Positions 35,215 through 44,252 of a stretch of DNA of 64,000 bases are shown here, piece after piece. The translations under genes and the position numbers were made by a program. Positions within the stretch are counted from its first letter, which is position 1, and the number at the start of each line of letters is the position of its first letter. The notes below the pieces were generated by a model. That model ran no database searches and had not been told where the DNA came from. It saw nothing but the letters and a program-made list of their open reading frames with translations. The DNA comes from Pseudomonas sp. URIL14HWK12:I12 (GTDB lineage Bacteria > Pseudomonadota > Gammaproteobacteria > Pseudomonadales > Pseudomonadaceae). Location of the stretch: positions 62,001-126,000 of the forward strand of contig NZ_QEQL01000006.1 in the NCBI RefSeq assembly GCF_003097135.1. The letters run 5' to 3'.

Positions 35215-37431
35215 TCAGGCGCTCTTTAGCAGGCGCAGGCGGCCCACCACGGCGTCCATGGCACGGTCGACCAGCAAGTTGTCATCCAGCACGCGCAACT
35301 CATTGCGCTGGATCGCCAACGCCAGCGACGCAGCCGTGCGCTCCAGCACCTTCATGCCCGTGCGGTTGACGAACACGTACTTGCCGGTGCTTTCGATGAT
35401 GGTCGTCAGCTTGCAGCGCAGCGGCTCGCCATCTTCTTCCAGCAGCTCGACCCACGTCCCTGGCCTGAGTGCGGCGGCCTGCTGAACGGCAGGGTCCGCC
35501 TCCGGCAAGGCGGGCGGCGCGTCGGGAGCCTTTGCCGGGCCTTGGCCGTCCAGCACGATTTCGCTCTCTACCTTAACCAGCGCGATGTCGTCGTCAGCCT
35601 GCAGCGTCGCCTCGGTCAGAGAGGTGCGCTGAATAGCCTGCACGTGCAGGGTTTCGAGCTGGCTGAAGAAGTCACTCGTGGCGAAAGGGTCGAACGCCGC
35701 GCTGGTCAGGCCTTCGCGCAGTGCCTTGAGCAAGCCGGGCACCAGGCTCAACAACCGGTTACGCGCTTGGGCGCCATCGTGGGGCTCTACGCTCCAGACC
35801 AGATCGTCCATGGTCGCCAGCGCCGCCTGCCATTCAGGTGCCTGCTCGCCATGCTTGAGCCAGGTGAGCAACAGCACCTTGCTCCAGGCCTCCTCCAGCA
35901 AGCGCACCACTACCTGCGGCAGGGTTTTACCCAGCAGGCGACGGTTGAGCTCGAACTGAACGTGCAGGCGCGCCAGCTCGGCACGGGCACGGCCCTCTTC
36001 GGCGTCACGGGTGCGCTGCTCCAATAGCTCGCTGCGCCGGCGCTCCTCGGCAGTGAACGCCAGGAAGTCCACCAGCAACTCGGAGAACAGCGAAGTGTCA
36101 TCGACAAAATCATTGAGCAAGCGCTGTACGATCTGGTCGATGCGCCCGTGCAGCGCATCGCGCTGAAAGTCGTCACGGCCGCTCCAGCCCATGGCAGCCT
36201 GGGCGATCTCGTTGAGCAAGCGCCGCGCTGGGTGGTTGGAGCGGGCGAAGAAGCTTTTGTCGAGCACAGCAACTTTCAGGATCGGGATCTGCAAGCGGCC
36301 AATCAGTGCGCGCAACGAGTCAGGCAGGTTGCGGTCGTCGAGAATGAACTCGAACAACATCGCGACCAGGTTGATCACATCTTCATCTACAGTGCCGACA
36401 ACCCGGGCCTTGCCGCTCTTGAGGCTCACCCGATTGAGCAGCTGCTCCAATTGCATGCGCAGGTCGTAATCCTCGGCCTGCTCAGGTTGCTGAGGCACGT
36501 ATTGCTGCAGGTGCGAGAGCAGACGCATCAGGTCGTTGGTCGAAATCGGCAGTACCGTAGCAGCAGGCTCGCGGCGCGCCGGCTTCAGGCTACGCACCTG
36601 ATGAACCAGCTCCTGCAGCGCGGTGAACACTTCCCGGACGCTCTCCTCCAGCGGCTCTTCCAGCGGGGCTACCTGTGCCGGGGCGTTGTCGTCTTCCGGA
36701 GCACGGCGGCGGCCGGGTCGGTCATCGGCACGGCGCGCCGGAGCCACTTTCAGCTCGGGGAGAATACCCGTAGCGATGAGCAACTGGTTGGCATCGAAGT
36801 ACAAGTGGTCGGTGTCGGCCAGGACATAACGGTCGAACAGCTTGAGGATGATCAGCTTGACCTTGATCTCCACGCCCAAGGTCTGCCCCGCCTGCACGAA
36901 GTAATCGCACAGCATGGCGGGGCCCAGGGGGTTGCTGTCGTCGGTCAGCACCCGCGGAACCAGTGCATTGAGGCGCGTGGTCAGCTGGGTGAGTGCCAGG
37001 CCATCGCGGGCCAGCACTTTGTTGACCATAGAGTCCAGCGCCACCGTGCGCTCCAATTCTTCGTTGGGCACCAGCGCGAGCTTGTCGTAGTTCATCGGTG
37101 CCGGGCGTGCCTGGCCCACGTCGTACTGGCCAACGCGCACGAAGGCCTCGTAGAACTTGTCGAGAAAACCCCGCTCGATGTTCTTGCGCTTTAGGCGCAG
37201 GTCACGCATGGCTTCGAAGAACAGGTTTTGCTCATTGTTGCTGGAGGCCTTGTCGGCCATCTCGAACAAGGTATCGTCAGCATTATCGAACAGCGCTTGC
37301 AAGCCCTCACGCAACTGCTGGGCGGCCTTGTCGCGCACCTGCAGCACCACCACCGGCAAACGTGCCAGCGGCGCGCTAGCGGCGAGGTCCGCCGCAGCAT
37401 TGAGGTGCACTACTTTGCCGTCGTTTTGCAT
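35215..37431 (-). CDS. DUF1631 family protein
   Basis: A 738-residue protein beginning MQNDGKVVHLNAAADL from the ATG at 37431, chosen because AAGGAG stands 7-12 bp upstream; the frame is open back to 37674 without ribosome sites. It matches the DUF1631 family: a helical N-terminal half, an acidic or mixed linker with DDRPGRRRAPEDD near residue 240, a long helical middle rich in Leu/Arg/Glu, and a small beta-rich C-terminus (GTWVELLEEDGEPLRCKL, YVFVNRTGMKVLERTAASLALA) resembling a PilZ-like barrel. No membrane span. Next to ampD and nadC in several pseudomonads. Function unknown. Confidence 0.8.
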   Translation of the reverse strand: MQNDGKVVHLNAAADLAASAPLARLPVVVLQVRDKAAQQLREGLQALFDNADDTLFEMADKASSNNEQNLFFEAMRDLRLKRKNIERGFLDKFYEAFVRVGQYDVGQARPAPMNYDKLALVPNEELERTVALDSMVNKVLARDGLALTQLTTRLNALVPRVLTDDSNPLGPAMLCDYFVQAGQTLGVEIKVKLIILKLFDRYVLADTDHLYFDANQLLIATGILPELKVAPARRADDRPGRRRAPEDDNAPAQVAPLEEPLEESVREVFTALQELVHQVRSLKPARREPAATVLPISTNDLMRLLSHLQQYVPQQPEQAEDYDLRMQLEQLLNRVSLKSGKARVVGTVDEDVINLVAMLFEFILDDRNLPDSLRALIGRLQIPILKVAVLDKSFFARSNHPARRLLNEIAQAAMGWSGRDDFQRDALHGRIDQIVQRLLNDFVDDTSLFSELLVDFLAFTAEERRRSELLEQRTRDAEEGRARAELARLHVQFELNRRLLGKTLPQVVVRLLEEAWSKVLLLTWLKHGEQAPEWQAALATMDDLVWSVEPHDGAQARNRLLSLVPGLLKALREGLTSAAFDPFATSDFFSQLETLHVQAIQRTSLTEATLQADDDIALVKVESEIVLDGQGPAKAPDAPPALPEADPAVQQAAALRPGTWVELLEEDGEPLRCKLTTIIESTGKYVFVNRTGMKVLERTAASLALAIQRNELRVLDDNLLVDRAMDAVVGRLRLLKSA

Positions 37432-37769
37432 GCTCGGCTCCTTGATCGGCGAATCCATGCCGCAGTGGATGAACAGCCGCGCAGGGCGCGGCCAGAAAGG
37501 TTTCGTGCAACTTTGAGAGGCGAATCTGAAGTTGGTTTCATCCACTCGGCGGAAAGCGCCATCAAAAAAGCGCCAATTTAACGGCGCATCGAATTGGGAT
37601 GAAGGCGGTACTCTCGTGGAATGATTGACAACGGAAATTGCGTTTTGCTCCGTCGTTCCGATCAAAGGCATCACACTGGCCTGGGAAAATCATTCGATGG
37701 CAGGCGCCGAGGGTTCGCGCTCCTGGCTTGCTGCCCTATAATCCGCCGCACTTTGCCTTGGAGCCCCCC
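37432..37769. promoter_or_regulatory. DUF1631-nadC divergent intergenic region
   Basis: This 338-bp region holds no gene. A strong -10 for nadC, TATAAT, lies at 37737-37742 with a weak -35 (TTCGCG at 37714-37719, 17-bp spacer). The sequence between about 37500 and 37680 is AT-richer than its surroundings and would suit the opposite promoter, but I see no clear hexamers. Confidence 0.5.
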
Positions 37770-38618
37770 ATGCCGAACCTCAGCCTTGCCTCCCTCAGCG
37801 CCGAGATCGACGCCAACGTGCGCCGGGCACTGGCCGAAGATGTCGGCGCCGGAGACATCACTGCCCAGCTCATTCCGCAGAATCGGCTGGCCAGCGCTGC
37901 GGTGATCACCCGCCAGCCCTGCGTGATCGCCGGTAGTGCCTGGGTAGACGCCGTGTTCCGCACCCTCGACCCGCGCGTTGCCGTGCACTGGCAGGTAGGC
38001 GACGGCGACCGGGCAGAGGCCGACCAAGTGCTGTTTCGCCTGGAGGGCCCTGCCCGGTCATTGCTCACCGGGGAGCGCAGTGCACTGAACTTCCTGCAAC
38101 TGCTCAGCGGCGTCGCAACCCGTGCCCAGGCGCTGGCCGACCAGGTGGCGCACACCGGCGTGCGGCTGCTCGACACCCGTAAAACCTTGCCTGGCCTGCG
38201 CCTTGCGCAGAAATACGCCGTCACTTGCGGCGGCTGCCATAACCACCGCATCGGGCTCTACGACGCTTTTTTGATCAAGGAAAACCACATTGCCGCCTGT
38301 GGCGGCATCGCCCAGGCGGTGGAGGCGGCTCACCGCATCGCGCCGGGCAAGCCCGTGGAGGTCGAGGTCGAAAGCCTTGCCGAACTCGAGCAGGCCCTGG
38401 TCGCCGGCGCCGACATCATCATGCTCGATGAGCTGAGCCTCGAAGACATGCGTACCGCTGTAGCGATCACCGCAGGCCGAGCCAAGCTCGAAGCCAGCGG
38501 CGGCATCAATGACGCCACCTTGAAGGTGATCGCCGAAACCGGCGTGGACTACATTTCCATCGGAGCCCTGACCAAGGACGTAAAGGCAGTCGACCTGTCG
38601 ATGCGCCTGTCGTTGTGA
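37770..38618 (+). CDS. nadC: nicotinate-nucleotide pyrophosphorylase (carboxylating)
   Basis: Quinolinate phosphoribosyltransferase of NAD synthesis: quinolinate plus PRPP gives NaMN and CO2. The 282 residues are family length. The N-terminal [15 protein letters not shown], the phosphate region [18 protein letters not shown] and the C-terminal EASGGI are intact. The ATG at 37770 lies 27 bp after the TATAAT. Confidence 0.95.
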   Translation: MPNLSLASLSAEIDANVRRALAEDVGAGDITAQLIPQNRLASAAVITRQPCVIAGSAWVDAVFRTLDPRVAVHWQVGDGDRAEADQVLFRLEGPARSLLTGERSALNFLQLLSGVATRAQALADQVAHTGVRLLDTRKTLPGLRLAQKYAVTCGGCHNHRIGLYDAFLIKENHIAACGGIAQAVEAAHRIAPGKPVEVEVESLAELEQALVAGADIIMLDELSLEDMRTAVAITAGRAKLEASGGINDATLKVIAETGVDYISIGALTKDVKAVDLSMRLSL

Positions 38619-38651
38619 TCGGCCTTTCCTCTTTCTGACATCAAGGGTGCT

Positions 38652-39197
38652 ATGGACATCGGGCCACGACTGAAAACCGTACGTGAACGCCATCAACTCT
38701 CGCAGCGCGAGCTGGCGCGGCGCAGTGGAGTCACCAACGCAACCATTTCGCTGATCGAACAGAATCGGGTCAGCCCTTCGGTCAGTTCCCTGAAGAAGCT
38801 GCTCGAAGGCATCCCCATGACCTTGGCGGATTTTTTCGCAAGCGACGAACCGCCCGCCGACAACCCCTACATCTACCGCGCCGGCAGCCAGCCCGACCTG
38901 GGCCGCCGCGGCGTTCGCCTGCTGCTGGTAGGCGCCACGGTCAAGGATCGGCAGATGCGCATGCTGCGTGAGCTCTACGCACCCGGCGCCGACAGCGGCG
39001 AGCCGATCGTGCACCCTGAGGGCGAAGAGTGCGGGCTGGTCACCCGCGGCACTATCGAGCTAACCATCGATGGCGAGGTCAGCATCCTGCAGGCCGGCGA
39101 CGGCTACTACTTTCCCACCACCCTGCCCCACAGCTTCAAGAACATCGGCCAGGACGAAGCAGAAATCATCAGCGCCAATACACCGGCCAACTTCTGA
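38652..39197 (+). CDS. XRE-cupin transcriptional regulator
   Basis: A 181-residue regulator with an N-terminal HTH (LSQRELARRSGVTNATISLIEQNRVSPSVSSLKKLLEGI) and a C-terminal cupin barrel at about residues 105-175 (HPEGEECGLVTRGTIELTIDGEVSILQAGDGYYF). The architecture is that of PuuR and PsdR, regulators of polyamine or peptide use. It lies 33 bp after nadC and converges on a GATase-type AraC gene. Target genes unknown; the adjacent PuuC-like aldehyde dehydrogenase is a possible target. Confidence 0.9.
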   Translation: MDIGPRLKTVRERHQLSQRELARRSGVTNATISLIEQNRVSPSVSSLKKLLEGIPMTLADFFASDEPPADNPYIYRAGSQPDLGRRGVRLLLVGATVKDRQMRMLRELYAPGADSGEPIVHPEGEECGLVTRGTIELTIDGEVSILQAGDGYYFPTTLPHSFKNIGQDEAEIISANTPANF

Positions 39198-39259
39198 CCG
39201 GCGTGGCCGGGGCTTCGCACCTGGCCAAGCGAAGGGCGGCCGGCGCGCCCCGCCAGCGC

Positions 39260-40270
39260 TCAAAACTCCATGCGCTTCTCCTTCGACGGCGGATGCCCGA
39301 AATACGAGGTGTAGCATTTACTGAAGTGGCTCGGCGACACGAACCCGCACGCCACCGCCACCTGCACGATCGACAGCGTCGAATGCTGGAGCAAGCGCCG
39401 GCCTTCGGTCACGCGCAACTCCAGGTAATAGCGCAGCGGGGTGGTGTTGAGCTGGTCTTTGAATAGCCGCTCGATCTGGCGCCGGGAGCGGCCGATGTAG
39501 CCGGAGATCTGCTCGAGGTCCAATGGCTCCTCGAGGTTCACCTCCATCAGCTTTACCACATCGCGCAGCGGCGCGGTCATTTTCACCCGCAGCTTCGGGT
39601 TCACCCGCCGGTAACGCGACGCCTCGAAGGCAAGGATATCGACGATGCCATCCACAAGGTCAGTACCCTGATGCAGGCCAATCCACTCCAGCACCATGTA
39701 GAACGCCCCGTTCGGGCTGGCGGCGGTGAAGCGATCACGGTCGACCATGTAGCTTTCGCTGGTGACCTGGCTGTGCTGAGCGGTTTCGGCCAGGGCCGGG
39801 CGATGCTCGGGATGAATGGCACAGCGGTAGCCATCGAGCAGCCCAGCCTGGCCGATGAACCAGGCGCCGTTCCACAGCCCACCCAAGGCAATGCCCTTCT
39901 CTGATGCCTTGCGCAGCAGCCCCTTGAGTTCTGCATGAGCACGCAGCGGCGTGCGCAGGCCGCCACAGATCACCAACAAGCTCAAGCCATCGAGGTTAGC
40001 GGCGCTCAACAACTGGTCGGGGCGAATGATAATGCCCAGGTCACTGGGCACCTCCTGCGCCTGAAGGCTGAAGGTGGTGGTGCGGAACAGGTTGGGGCGC
40101 AGCAGATTGGCCGTCACCAGGGTGTCCAGGGCCTGGGTGAATGCCGGCAGGGAGAAGTGATCGAGCAACACGAACCCTACATGCGTGCAGCTAGGGGGCG
40201 GCACCTGCCCGCCTTGCAGGTAGCGCAGGTTCTTGCCCTTGATGCCGCCGCTGAAAGTACGCCGCTCCAT
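39260..40270 (-). CDS. GATase1-like AraC regulator, copy 1
   Basis: A 336-residue regulator of the GlxA/GATR branch. The N-terminal class I amidotransferase-like domain (about 28-190; e.g. VGFVLLDHFSLPAFTQALDTL, ALGGLWNGAWFIGQAGLLDG) lacks enzymatic function in this family and binds ligand. The C-terminal AraC domain has two HTH motifs (DLEQISGYIGRSRRQIERLFK and QVAVACGFVSPSHFSKCY). Family relatives in Pseudomonas (GbdR, CdhR, SouR, ArgR) sense betaine, carnitine, sarcosine or arginine. It is the last gene of a leftward cluster, 105 bp after the aldehyde dehydrogenase. Confidence 0.9.
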   Translation of the reverse strand: MERRTFSGGIKGKNLRYLQGGQVPPPSCTHVGFVLLDHFSLPAFTQALDTLVTANLLRPNLFRTTTFSLQAQEVPSDLGIIIRPDQLLSAANLDGLSLLVICGGLRTPLRAHAELKGLLRKASEKGIALGGLWNGAWFIGQAGLLDGYRCAIHPEHRPALAETAQHSQVTSESYMVDRDRFTAASPNGAFYMVLEWIGLHQGTDLVDGIVDILAFEASRYRRVNPKLRVKMTAPLRDVVKLMEVNLEEPLDLEQISGYIGRSRRQIERLFKDQLNTTPLRYYLELRVTEGRRLLQHSTLSIVQVAVACGFVSPSHFSKCYTSYFGHPPSKEKRMEF

Positions 40271-40374
40271 GATCGCTCCCTACAAAAACTGGCAGTACGC
40301 CTGAAATCAAGACCGCCGCTGAAACAGCGGCGGCCATACACACAGGTGAACGCATCAGGCAACGCGCGCACGTA

Positions 40375-41865
40375 TCACGAAGCGTCGATCCAGATGGTCT
40401 TGAGCTCAGTGTACTGGTCGTGTGCCCATTGTGATTTATCCCGGCCGCCGAAGCCCGACTCCTTGTAGCCGCCGAACGGCGTGGAGGCATCACCCTCACC
40501 GAAACAGTTGATGGTGACGATACCCGCCCGAATACCCCGCGACAGCTTGAGCGCATTACGCAGGTTGCCGGTGTATGCAGAAGCGGCCAGCCCGTAGTGG
40601 GTGTCGTTGGCCAGCTCGATTGCCTCTTCGAGCGTGTCGAACGTGGTCACGCTCAACACGGGGCCGAAGATCTCTTCCTTGAACAGGCGGCTGTCTGGGC
40701 TGACACCGTCGACGATGGTGGGCTGCACATACACGCCCTGCTCAGTCTGGCCGCCGGTGACCACCTTGAGATTGGCCTCGCTGGCGTGTTCAAGGTAAGA
40801 GCGCACCTTGTCGAAGTGAGCCTTGCTGACCATCGAGCCCAAGCGGTTTTCCGGGTCCATCGGGTCGCCCAGCTTCCAGTCGCGCAGGTGCACCTGCACG
40901 CGCTCGAGCAGCTGATCCTTCACCTGGCTGTGCACGATCAGCCGCGAGGAAGCAGAGCAGTTCTCGCCCATGTTCCAGAACGCGCCATTTACCACGTGCT
41001 GTGCGACCTGATCGATGTCTTCGACGTCGTTCATGACCACGGCCGGGTTCTTGCCACCCAACTCCAGCACCACCCGCTTGAGGTTCGATTCGGCAGCGTA
41101 CTTGAGGAACAACCGGCCAGTGTCGGTGGAACCGGTGAAGCTGACGCCGGCGATGTCCGGGTGCCGGCCGATGGGCTCACCGGCTTCCTTGCCGCTGCCC
41201 GGCACCACGTTGAACACCCCCGCCGGCACGCCGGCCTGGTGCGCCAGCTCTGCTACGCGCAGCGCGGTAAGTGTCGTTTCTTTCGCAGGCTTGACCACGA
41301 TCGAACATCCCGCAGCCAATGAGGGGCCGATTTTCCAGGCCAGCATGAGCAACGGGAAGTTCCAGGGCAGCACCAGGCCCACTACACCGATCGGCTCGCG
41401 CACCACCATCGTGACGGCGCCGCTGCCAACCGGCGCAGTGGCGTCGTAGATCTTGTCGATCAGCTCGGCATGCCAGCGCAGGGTGTGGATGGTTTCCGGT
41501 ACATCGATGTTCTGGCATTCGCGGATTGGCTTGCCACTGTCCAGGCTCTCCAGCACAGCCAGCTCGTGAGCGTTGTCTTCGAGCAGCTGGGCGAACTGTT
41601 GCAGCACCGACTTGCGCGCCGTGGGGTGCAGGCCACTCCAGCGGCCATCTTCAAACGCCGCCTTGGCCGCTGCGACCGCAACGTCTACGTCCTGGCTGTC
41701 ACAGGCGCTGACCCGCGCCAGCTCGGCACCGGTGGCGGGGTTGGTGGTCACGAACGTGTTGCCGCTCTTGGCAGCGACGAACCGGCCGTCGATGAATGCC
41801 TGGGTGCGCAGCTCAAGGCTTGCAGCAATGTCGGCATAGGCTTGTTTGCTCAGCAGGTCGGCCAT
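40375..41865 (-). CDS. aldehyde dehydrogenase, PuuC/KauB-like
   Basis: A 496-residue NAD(P)-dependent aldehyde dehydrogenase. The catalytic Cys is 303 (GENCSAS), the general base Glu is 268 (LELGGK), and the PWNFP and FTGST motifs are intact. The sequence follows E. coli PuuC (gamma-glutamyl-gamma-aminobutyraldehyde dehydrogenase) closely, including the C-terminal PFGGYKESGFGGRDKS and TELKTIWI. An omega-amino or semialdehyde substrate is expected. AAGGAG precedes the ATG. It lies 2 bp after the DHDPS-like gene, so both are almost surely cotranslated. Confidence 0.92.
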   Translation of the reverse strand: MADLLSKQAYADIAASLELRTQAFIDGRFVAAKSGNTFVTTNPATGAELARVSACDSQDVDVAVAAAKAAFEDGRWSGLHPTARKSVLQQFAQLLEDNAHELAVLESLDSGKPIRECQNIDVPETIHTLRWHAELIDKIYDATAPVGSGAVTMVVREPIGVVGLVLPWNFPLLMLAWKIGPSLAAGCSIVVKPAKETTLTALRVAELAHQAGVPAGVFNVVPGSGKEAGEPIGRHPDIAGVSFTGSTDTGRLFLKYAAESNLKRVVLELGGKNPAVVMNDVEDIDQVAQHVVNGAFWNMGENCSASSRLIVHSQVKDQLLERVQVHLRDWKLGDPMDPENRLGSMVSKAHFDKVRSYLEHASEANLKVVTGGQTEQGVYVQPTIVDGVSPDSRLFKEEIFGPVLSVTTFDTLEEAIELANDTHYGLAASAYTGNLRNALKLSRGIRAGIVTINCFGEGDASTPFGGYKESGFGGRDKSQWAHDQYTELKTIWIDAS

Positions 41866-41867
41866 GG

Positions 41868-42770
41868 TCAGGCTCCTTGGGTGATCAGTGAGACGTTCTT
41901 CTTGAGCTGGGCGACGACCTGCTCGAGCGCGGCTTTTTCCTCGGCAGCCAGCCCCTTGAGCGGGGCGCGTACGCCGCCGCTGGGCAGGCCGGCCAGTTCG
42001 CAGCCGTACTTGATCGACTGCACGAACTTACCCCCTTCCAGGTGATCCATCAGCGGCAGCATGGCGGCCATGATGCGCCGGCCCTTGTCGAAGTCCTTTT
42101 CGATCACACAGGCTTCGTACAGCGCCACGTGCTCGCGCGGCACGAAGTTGGAGCCGGCGCACACCCAGCTGCGCGCGCCCCAGGCGAAGAACTCCAGCGC
42201 TTGGTCGTCCCAGCCGCATGAGAGCTGCACGTTCGGCTGGCAGGTGGCAAGGCGATGCAAGCTGGCCATGTCACCCGAGCTTTCCTTGATCGCCTGGATG
42301 TTCGTGCAACCGGCTACGGCGTCGAAGAATTCAGGGCCCATGGCCATGTTCATGCGGCCGGGATAGTTGTAAAGCATGATCGGCAGGCCTGCGGCCTTGT
42401 CTACGGCCAGCACGTGCTCGGCAATTTCCTGCTGGGTGGGCAGCGCATAGGGCGGCGTGCCGACCAGGATGGCATCGGCCTTCTGCGCCTTGGCGGCCTC
42501 GGCGAACAGGATCGAGTCTTCAGTACGAATCGCACCGGTGCCGATCACCAGTGGAATGCGGTTGCCGACCACATCGCGAGCCTGGGCGATCAACGCCAGC
42601 CGCTCTTCGTTGGAGTGGGCGTAGTACTCGCCGGTGGAGCCGCCGACCACGATGCCGTGCACCTTGGCTTCGATCAGGTATTCCAACACCTGGGCGAAAC
42701 CTGCGTGGTCGATCTGGCCACTGGCCTGCAGCGGAGTGATCGCGGGGGTGAAGATGCCGTCGAAGTTCAC
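41868..42770 (-). CDS. dihydrodipicolinate synthase/N-acetylneuraminate lyase family protein
   Basis: A 300-residue TIM-barrel Schiff-base lyase. The catalytic Lys is 162 (IKESSGD), Tyr 134 is in LYNYPGR, and the carboxylate loop is GGSTGEYY (43-50). Arg139 is in the place of the DapA Arg. It is not a biosynthetic DapA, because it sits in a catabolic cluster and the rest of the sequence diverges. Family members act as lyases, dehydratases or deaminases on 2-oxo or imino acids. The start is GTG at 42770 with GGAGG upstream. Its product would feed the adjacent aldehyde dehydrogenase. Confidence 0.88.
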   Translation of the reverse strand: MNFDGIFTPAITPLQASGQIDHAGFAQVLEYLIEAKVHGIVVGGSTGEYYAHSNEERLALIAQARDVVGNRIPLVIGTGAIRTEDSILFAEAAKAQKADAILVGTPPYALPTQQEIAEHVLAVDKAAGLPIMLYNYPGRMNMAMGPEFFDAVAGCTNIQAIKESSGDMASLHRLATCQPNVQLSCGWDDQALEFFAWGARSWVCAGSNFVPREHVALYEACVIEKDFDKGRRIMAAMLPLMDHLEGGKFVQSIKYGCELAGLPSGGVRAPLKGLAAEEKAALEQVVAQLKKNVSLITQGA

Positions 42771-42838
42771 AGTGTTGCCTCCATCAAGTCATGCGTAATA
42801 AGGCAGGGGGCGCCCTGCCACTTGGCAGTGCGCTGGCC

Positions 42839-44158
42839 TCAGCTTTCCCGCCCTGCGCGGCGTTGCCCCCACATCAGGTTGAGGTTCACCCCCGCCGACA
42901 GAAACGGCTGCGGCGGGTTGGCGTTCGGGCCGGGTGAGGCCAGCAGAAAATCGGTCAGGTCGTTGCTCTGCCCCGCCAGCCAATCGGCCAGCAAGGCACC
43001 GGTGATGGTGCCGCGGGTGACGCCCAGCCCGTTGCAACCCAGCGCGCCATACACGTTGGGCGCCAGTTGGCCGAAGAAGCCGCTGTGGTTACGGGTCATC
43101 GCCAGGGCGCCGCCCCAGGTGTACTGGAAGTCAACGTTCGGCAGCATCGGGAAGCGCCGGGCGAACGACGCCTTGTGGCGTTGCAGGAAGCGCTGCAGGT
43201 ATTTGGGGTTGCTGCGCCCGTCGGGGTTGAAGCTGAAGCTGTTGCGGATCAGCAAGCGGTGGTCGGGCGTGCGCCGAACCGTGGTGCCGAACGGGTCGGC
43301 GGGGATGGCGCCCCAGTAGGGCTTGCCACCCAGGCGCGCCTGCTCCTCTTCGGTCAGCGGGCGAGTGATGCTGCCGTAGGTGAAGATCGGCAGCATGCGC
43401 CCTTGCAGGAAGCCAAAGTGCTGGCCGAAGGAATTATTGGCCAGCACCAGCCGGTGTGCGGTGATCGAGCCGCCGGCATGGGTAAGCCGGGTGCGGTCAT
43501 AGCCGTAATCCACATCCAGGATCGGCGTGCGCTCGTAAAGCGTAACGTTCGCCGGCAGGCTGTCGGCAAGGCCTTTGACGAGCGCCGACGGCTGCACCAG
43601 CACGGCGCCCGGCGTGTACAGCGCCCGGCGGTAGAAATGCGTGCCAAGGTGTTGCGGCAGCTCCTGCTCGCCGAGCATCTGATAGGGCTGCTCGAGCTTG
43701 TCGAGGCCGCCCCGGTAGGCGTCGAGCACTGCCAGGCCGCGCTCTTCCACTGCCGCCTGGTATTTACCGCAGGCGGTCATCTGGCAGTCGATGCCGTTGG
43801 CCTCCACCTGCTGGCGGAGCAAGGTTTGCCCGGCCAGGTTCAGCTTGAGCACGATCTTGGCCACGGCGATGTCGCCGATGTAATCCGGCGCGCCGATGTC
43901 GTGCGGCAGGTCGATAGCAAAGCCTGCATTGCGCCCGGAGGGGCCAAGGCCCACTTCCTGGGCCTCGACCAGCACAACCTCGTCGTTGGGAAAATTCAGC
44001 GCCAGCTGCCGTGCGGCGGCAAGCCCGGTAAAGCCTGCACCCACCACGACCCAAGGGGCTTCGCTGTGGCCACGGTGGCTGGGCCGCGGCGTGCGCGGGG
44101 CGCTCAAGTGGAACCAGCCACAGCTGGCGTCATCGGCGGGCAGAGAGTGAACTTTCAT
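42839..44158 (-). CDS. FAD-dependent amine/amino-acid oxidoreductase (DAO family)
   Basis: A 439-residue flavoenzyme of the DAO/GlpO fold. The dinucleotide motif GAGFTGLAAARQLAL starts at residue 40, with the acidic end of beta2 as VLVEAQEVG and the GPSGRNAGF motif typical of PuuB and sarcosine-oxidase-like members. The N-terminal 35 residues are probably disordered and no signal peptide is seen. Its position suggests oxidation of a secondary or tertiary amine formed from an imported betaine, with an imine or aldehyde passed to the DHDPS-like and aldehyde dehydrogenase enzymes. It lies 94 bp after a GATase AraC gene. Confidence 0.88.
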   Translation of the reverse strand: MKVHSLPADDASCGWFHLSAPRTPRPSHRGHSEAPWVVVGAGFTGLAAARQLALNFPNDEVVLVEAQEVGLGPSGRNAGFAIDLPHDIGAPDYIGDIAVAKIVLKLNLAGQTLLRQQVEANGIDCQMTACGKYQAAVEERGLAVLDAYRGGLDKLEQPYQMLGEQELPQHLGTHFYRRALYTPGAVLVQPSALVKGLADSLPANVTLYERTPILDVDYGYDRTRLTHAGGSITAHRLVLANNSFGQHFGFLQGRMLPIFTYGSITRPLTEEEQARLGGKPYWGAIPADPFGTTVRRTPDHRLLIRNSFSFNPDGRSNPKYLQRFLQRHKASFARRFPMLPNVDFQYTWGGALAMTRNHSGFFGQLAPNVYGALGCNGLGVTRGTITGALLADWLAGQSNDLTDFLLASPGPNANPPQPFLSAGVNLNLMWGQRRAGRES

Positions 44159-44252
44159 CGTACTTAGCCATGTTCGTCTGGGTGTGGGCCTGTTCGCAGG
44201 GCGAACAGGGCTACCCCTCCCGGTTCTCGGGCGGGCCTGGTTGTGTGTGCTG

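Noticed and set aside
41868-42770. Biosynthetic dapA
   Set aside because: Family and catalytic residues fit, but the cluster is catabolic and the sequence outside the motifs diverges from lysine-pathway DapA.
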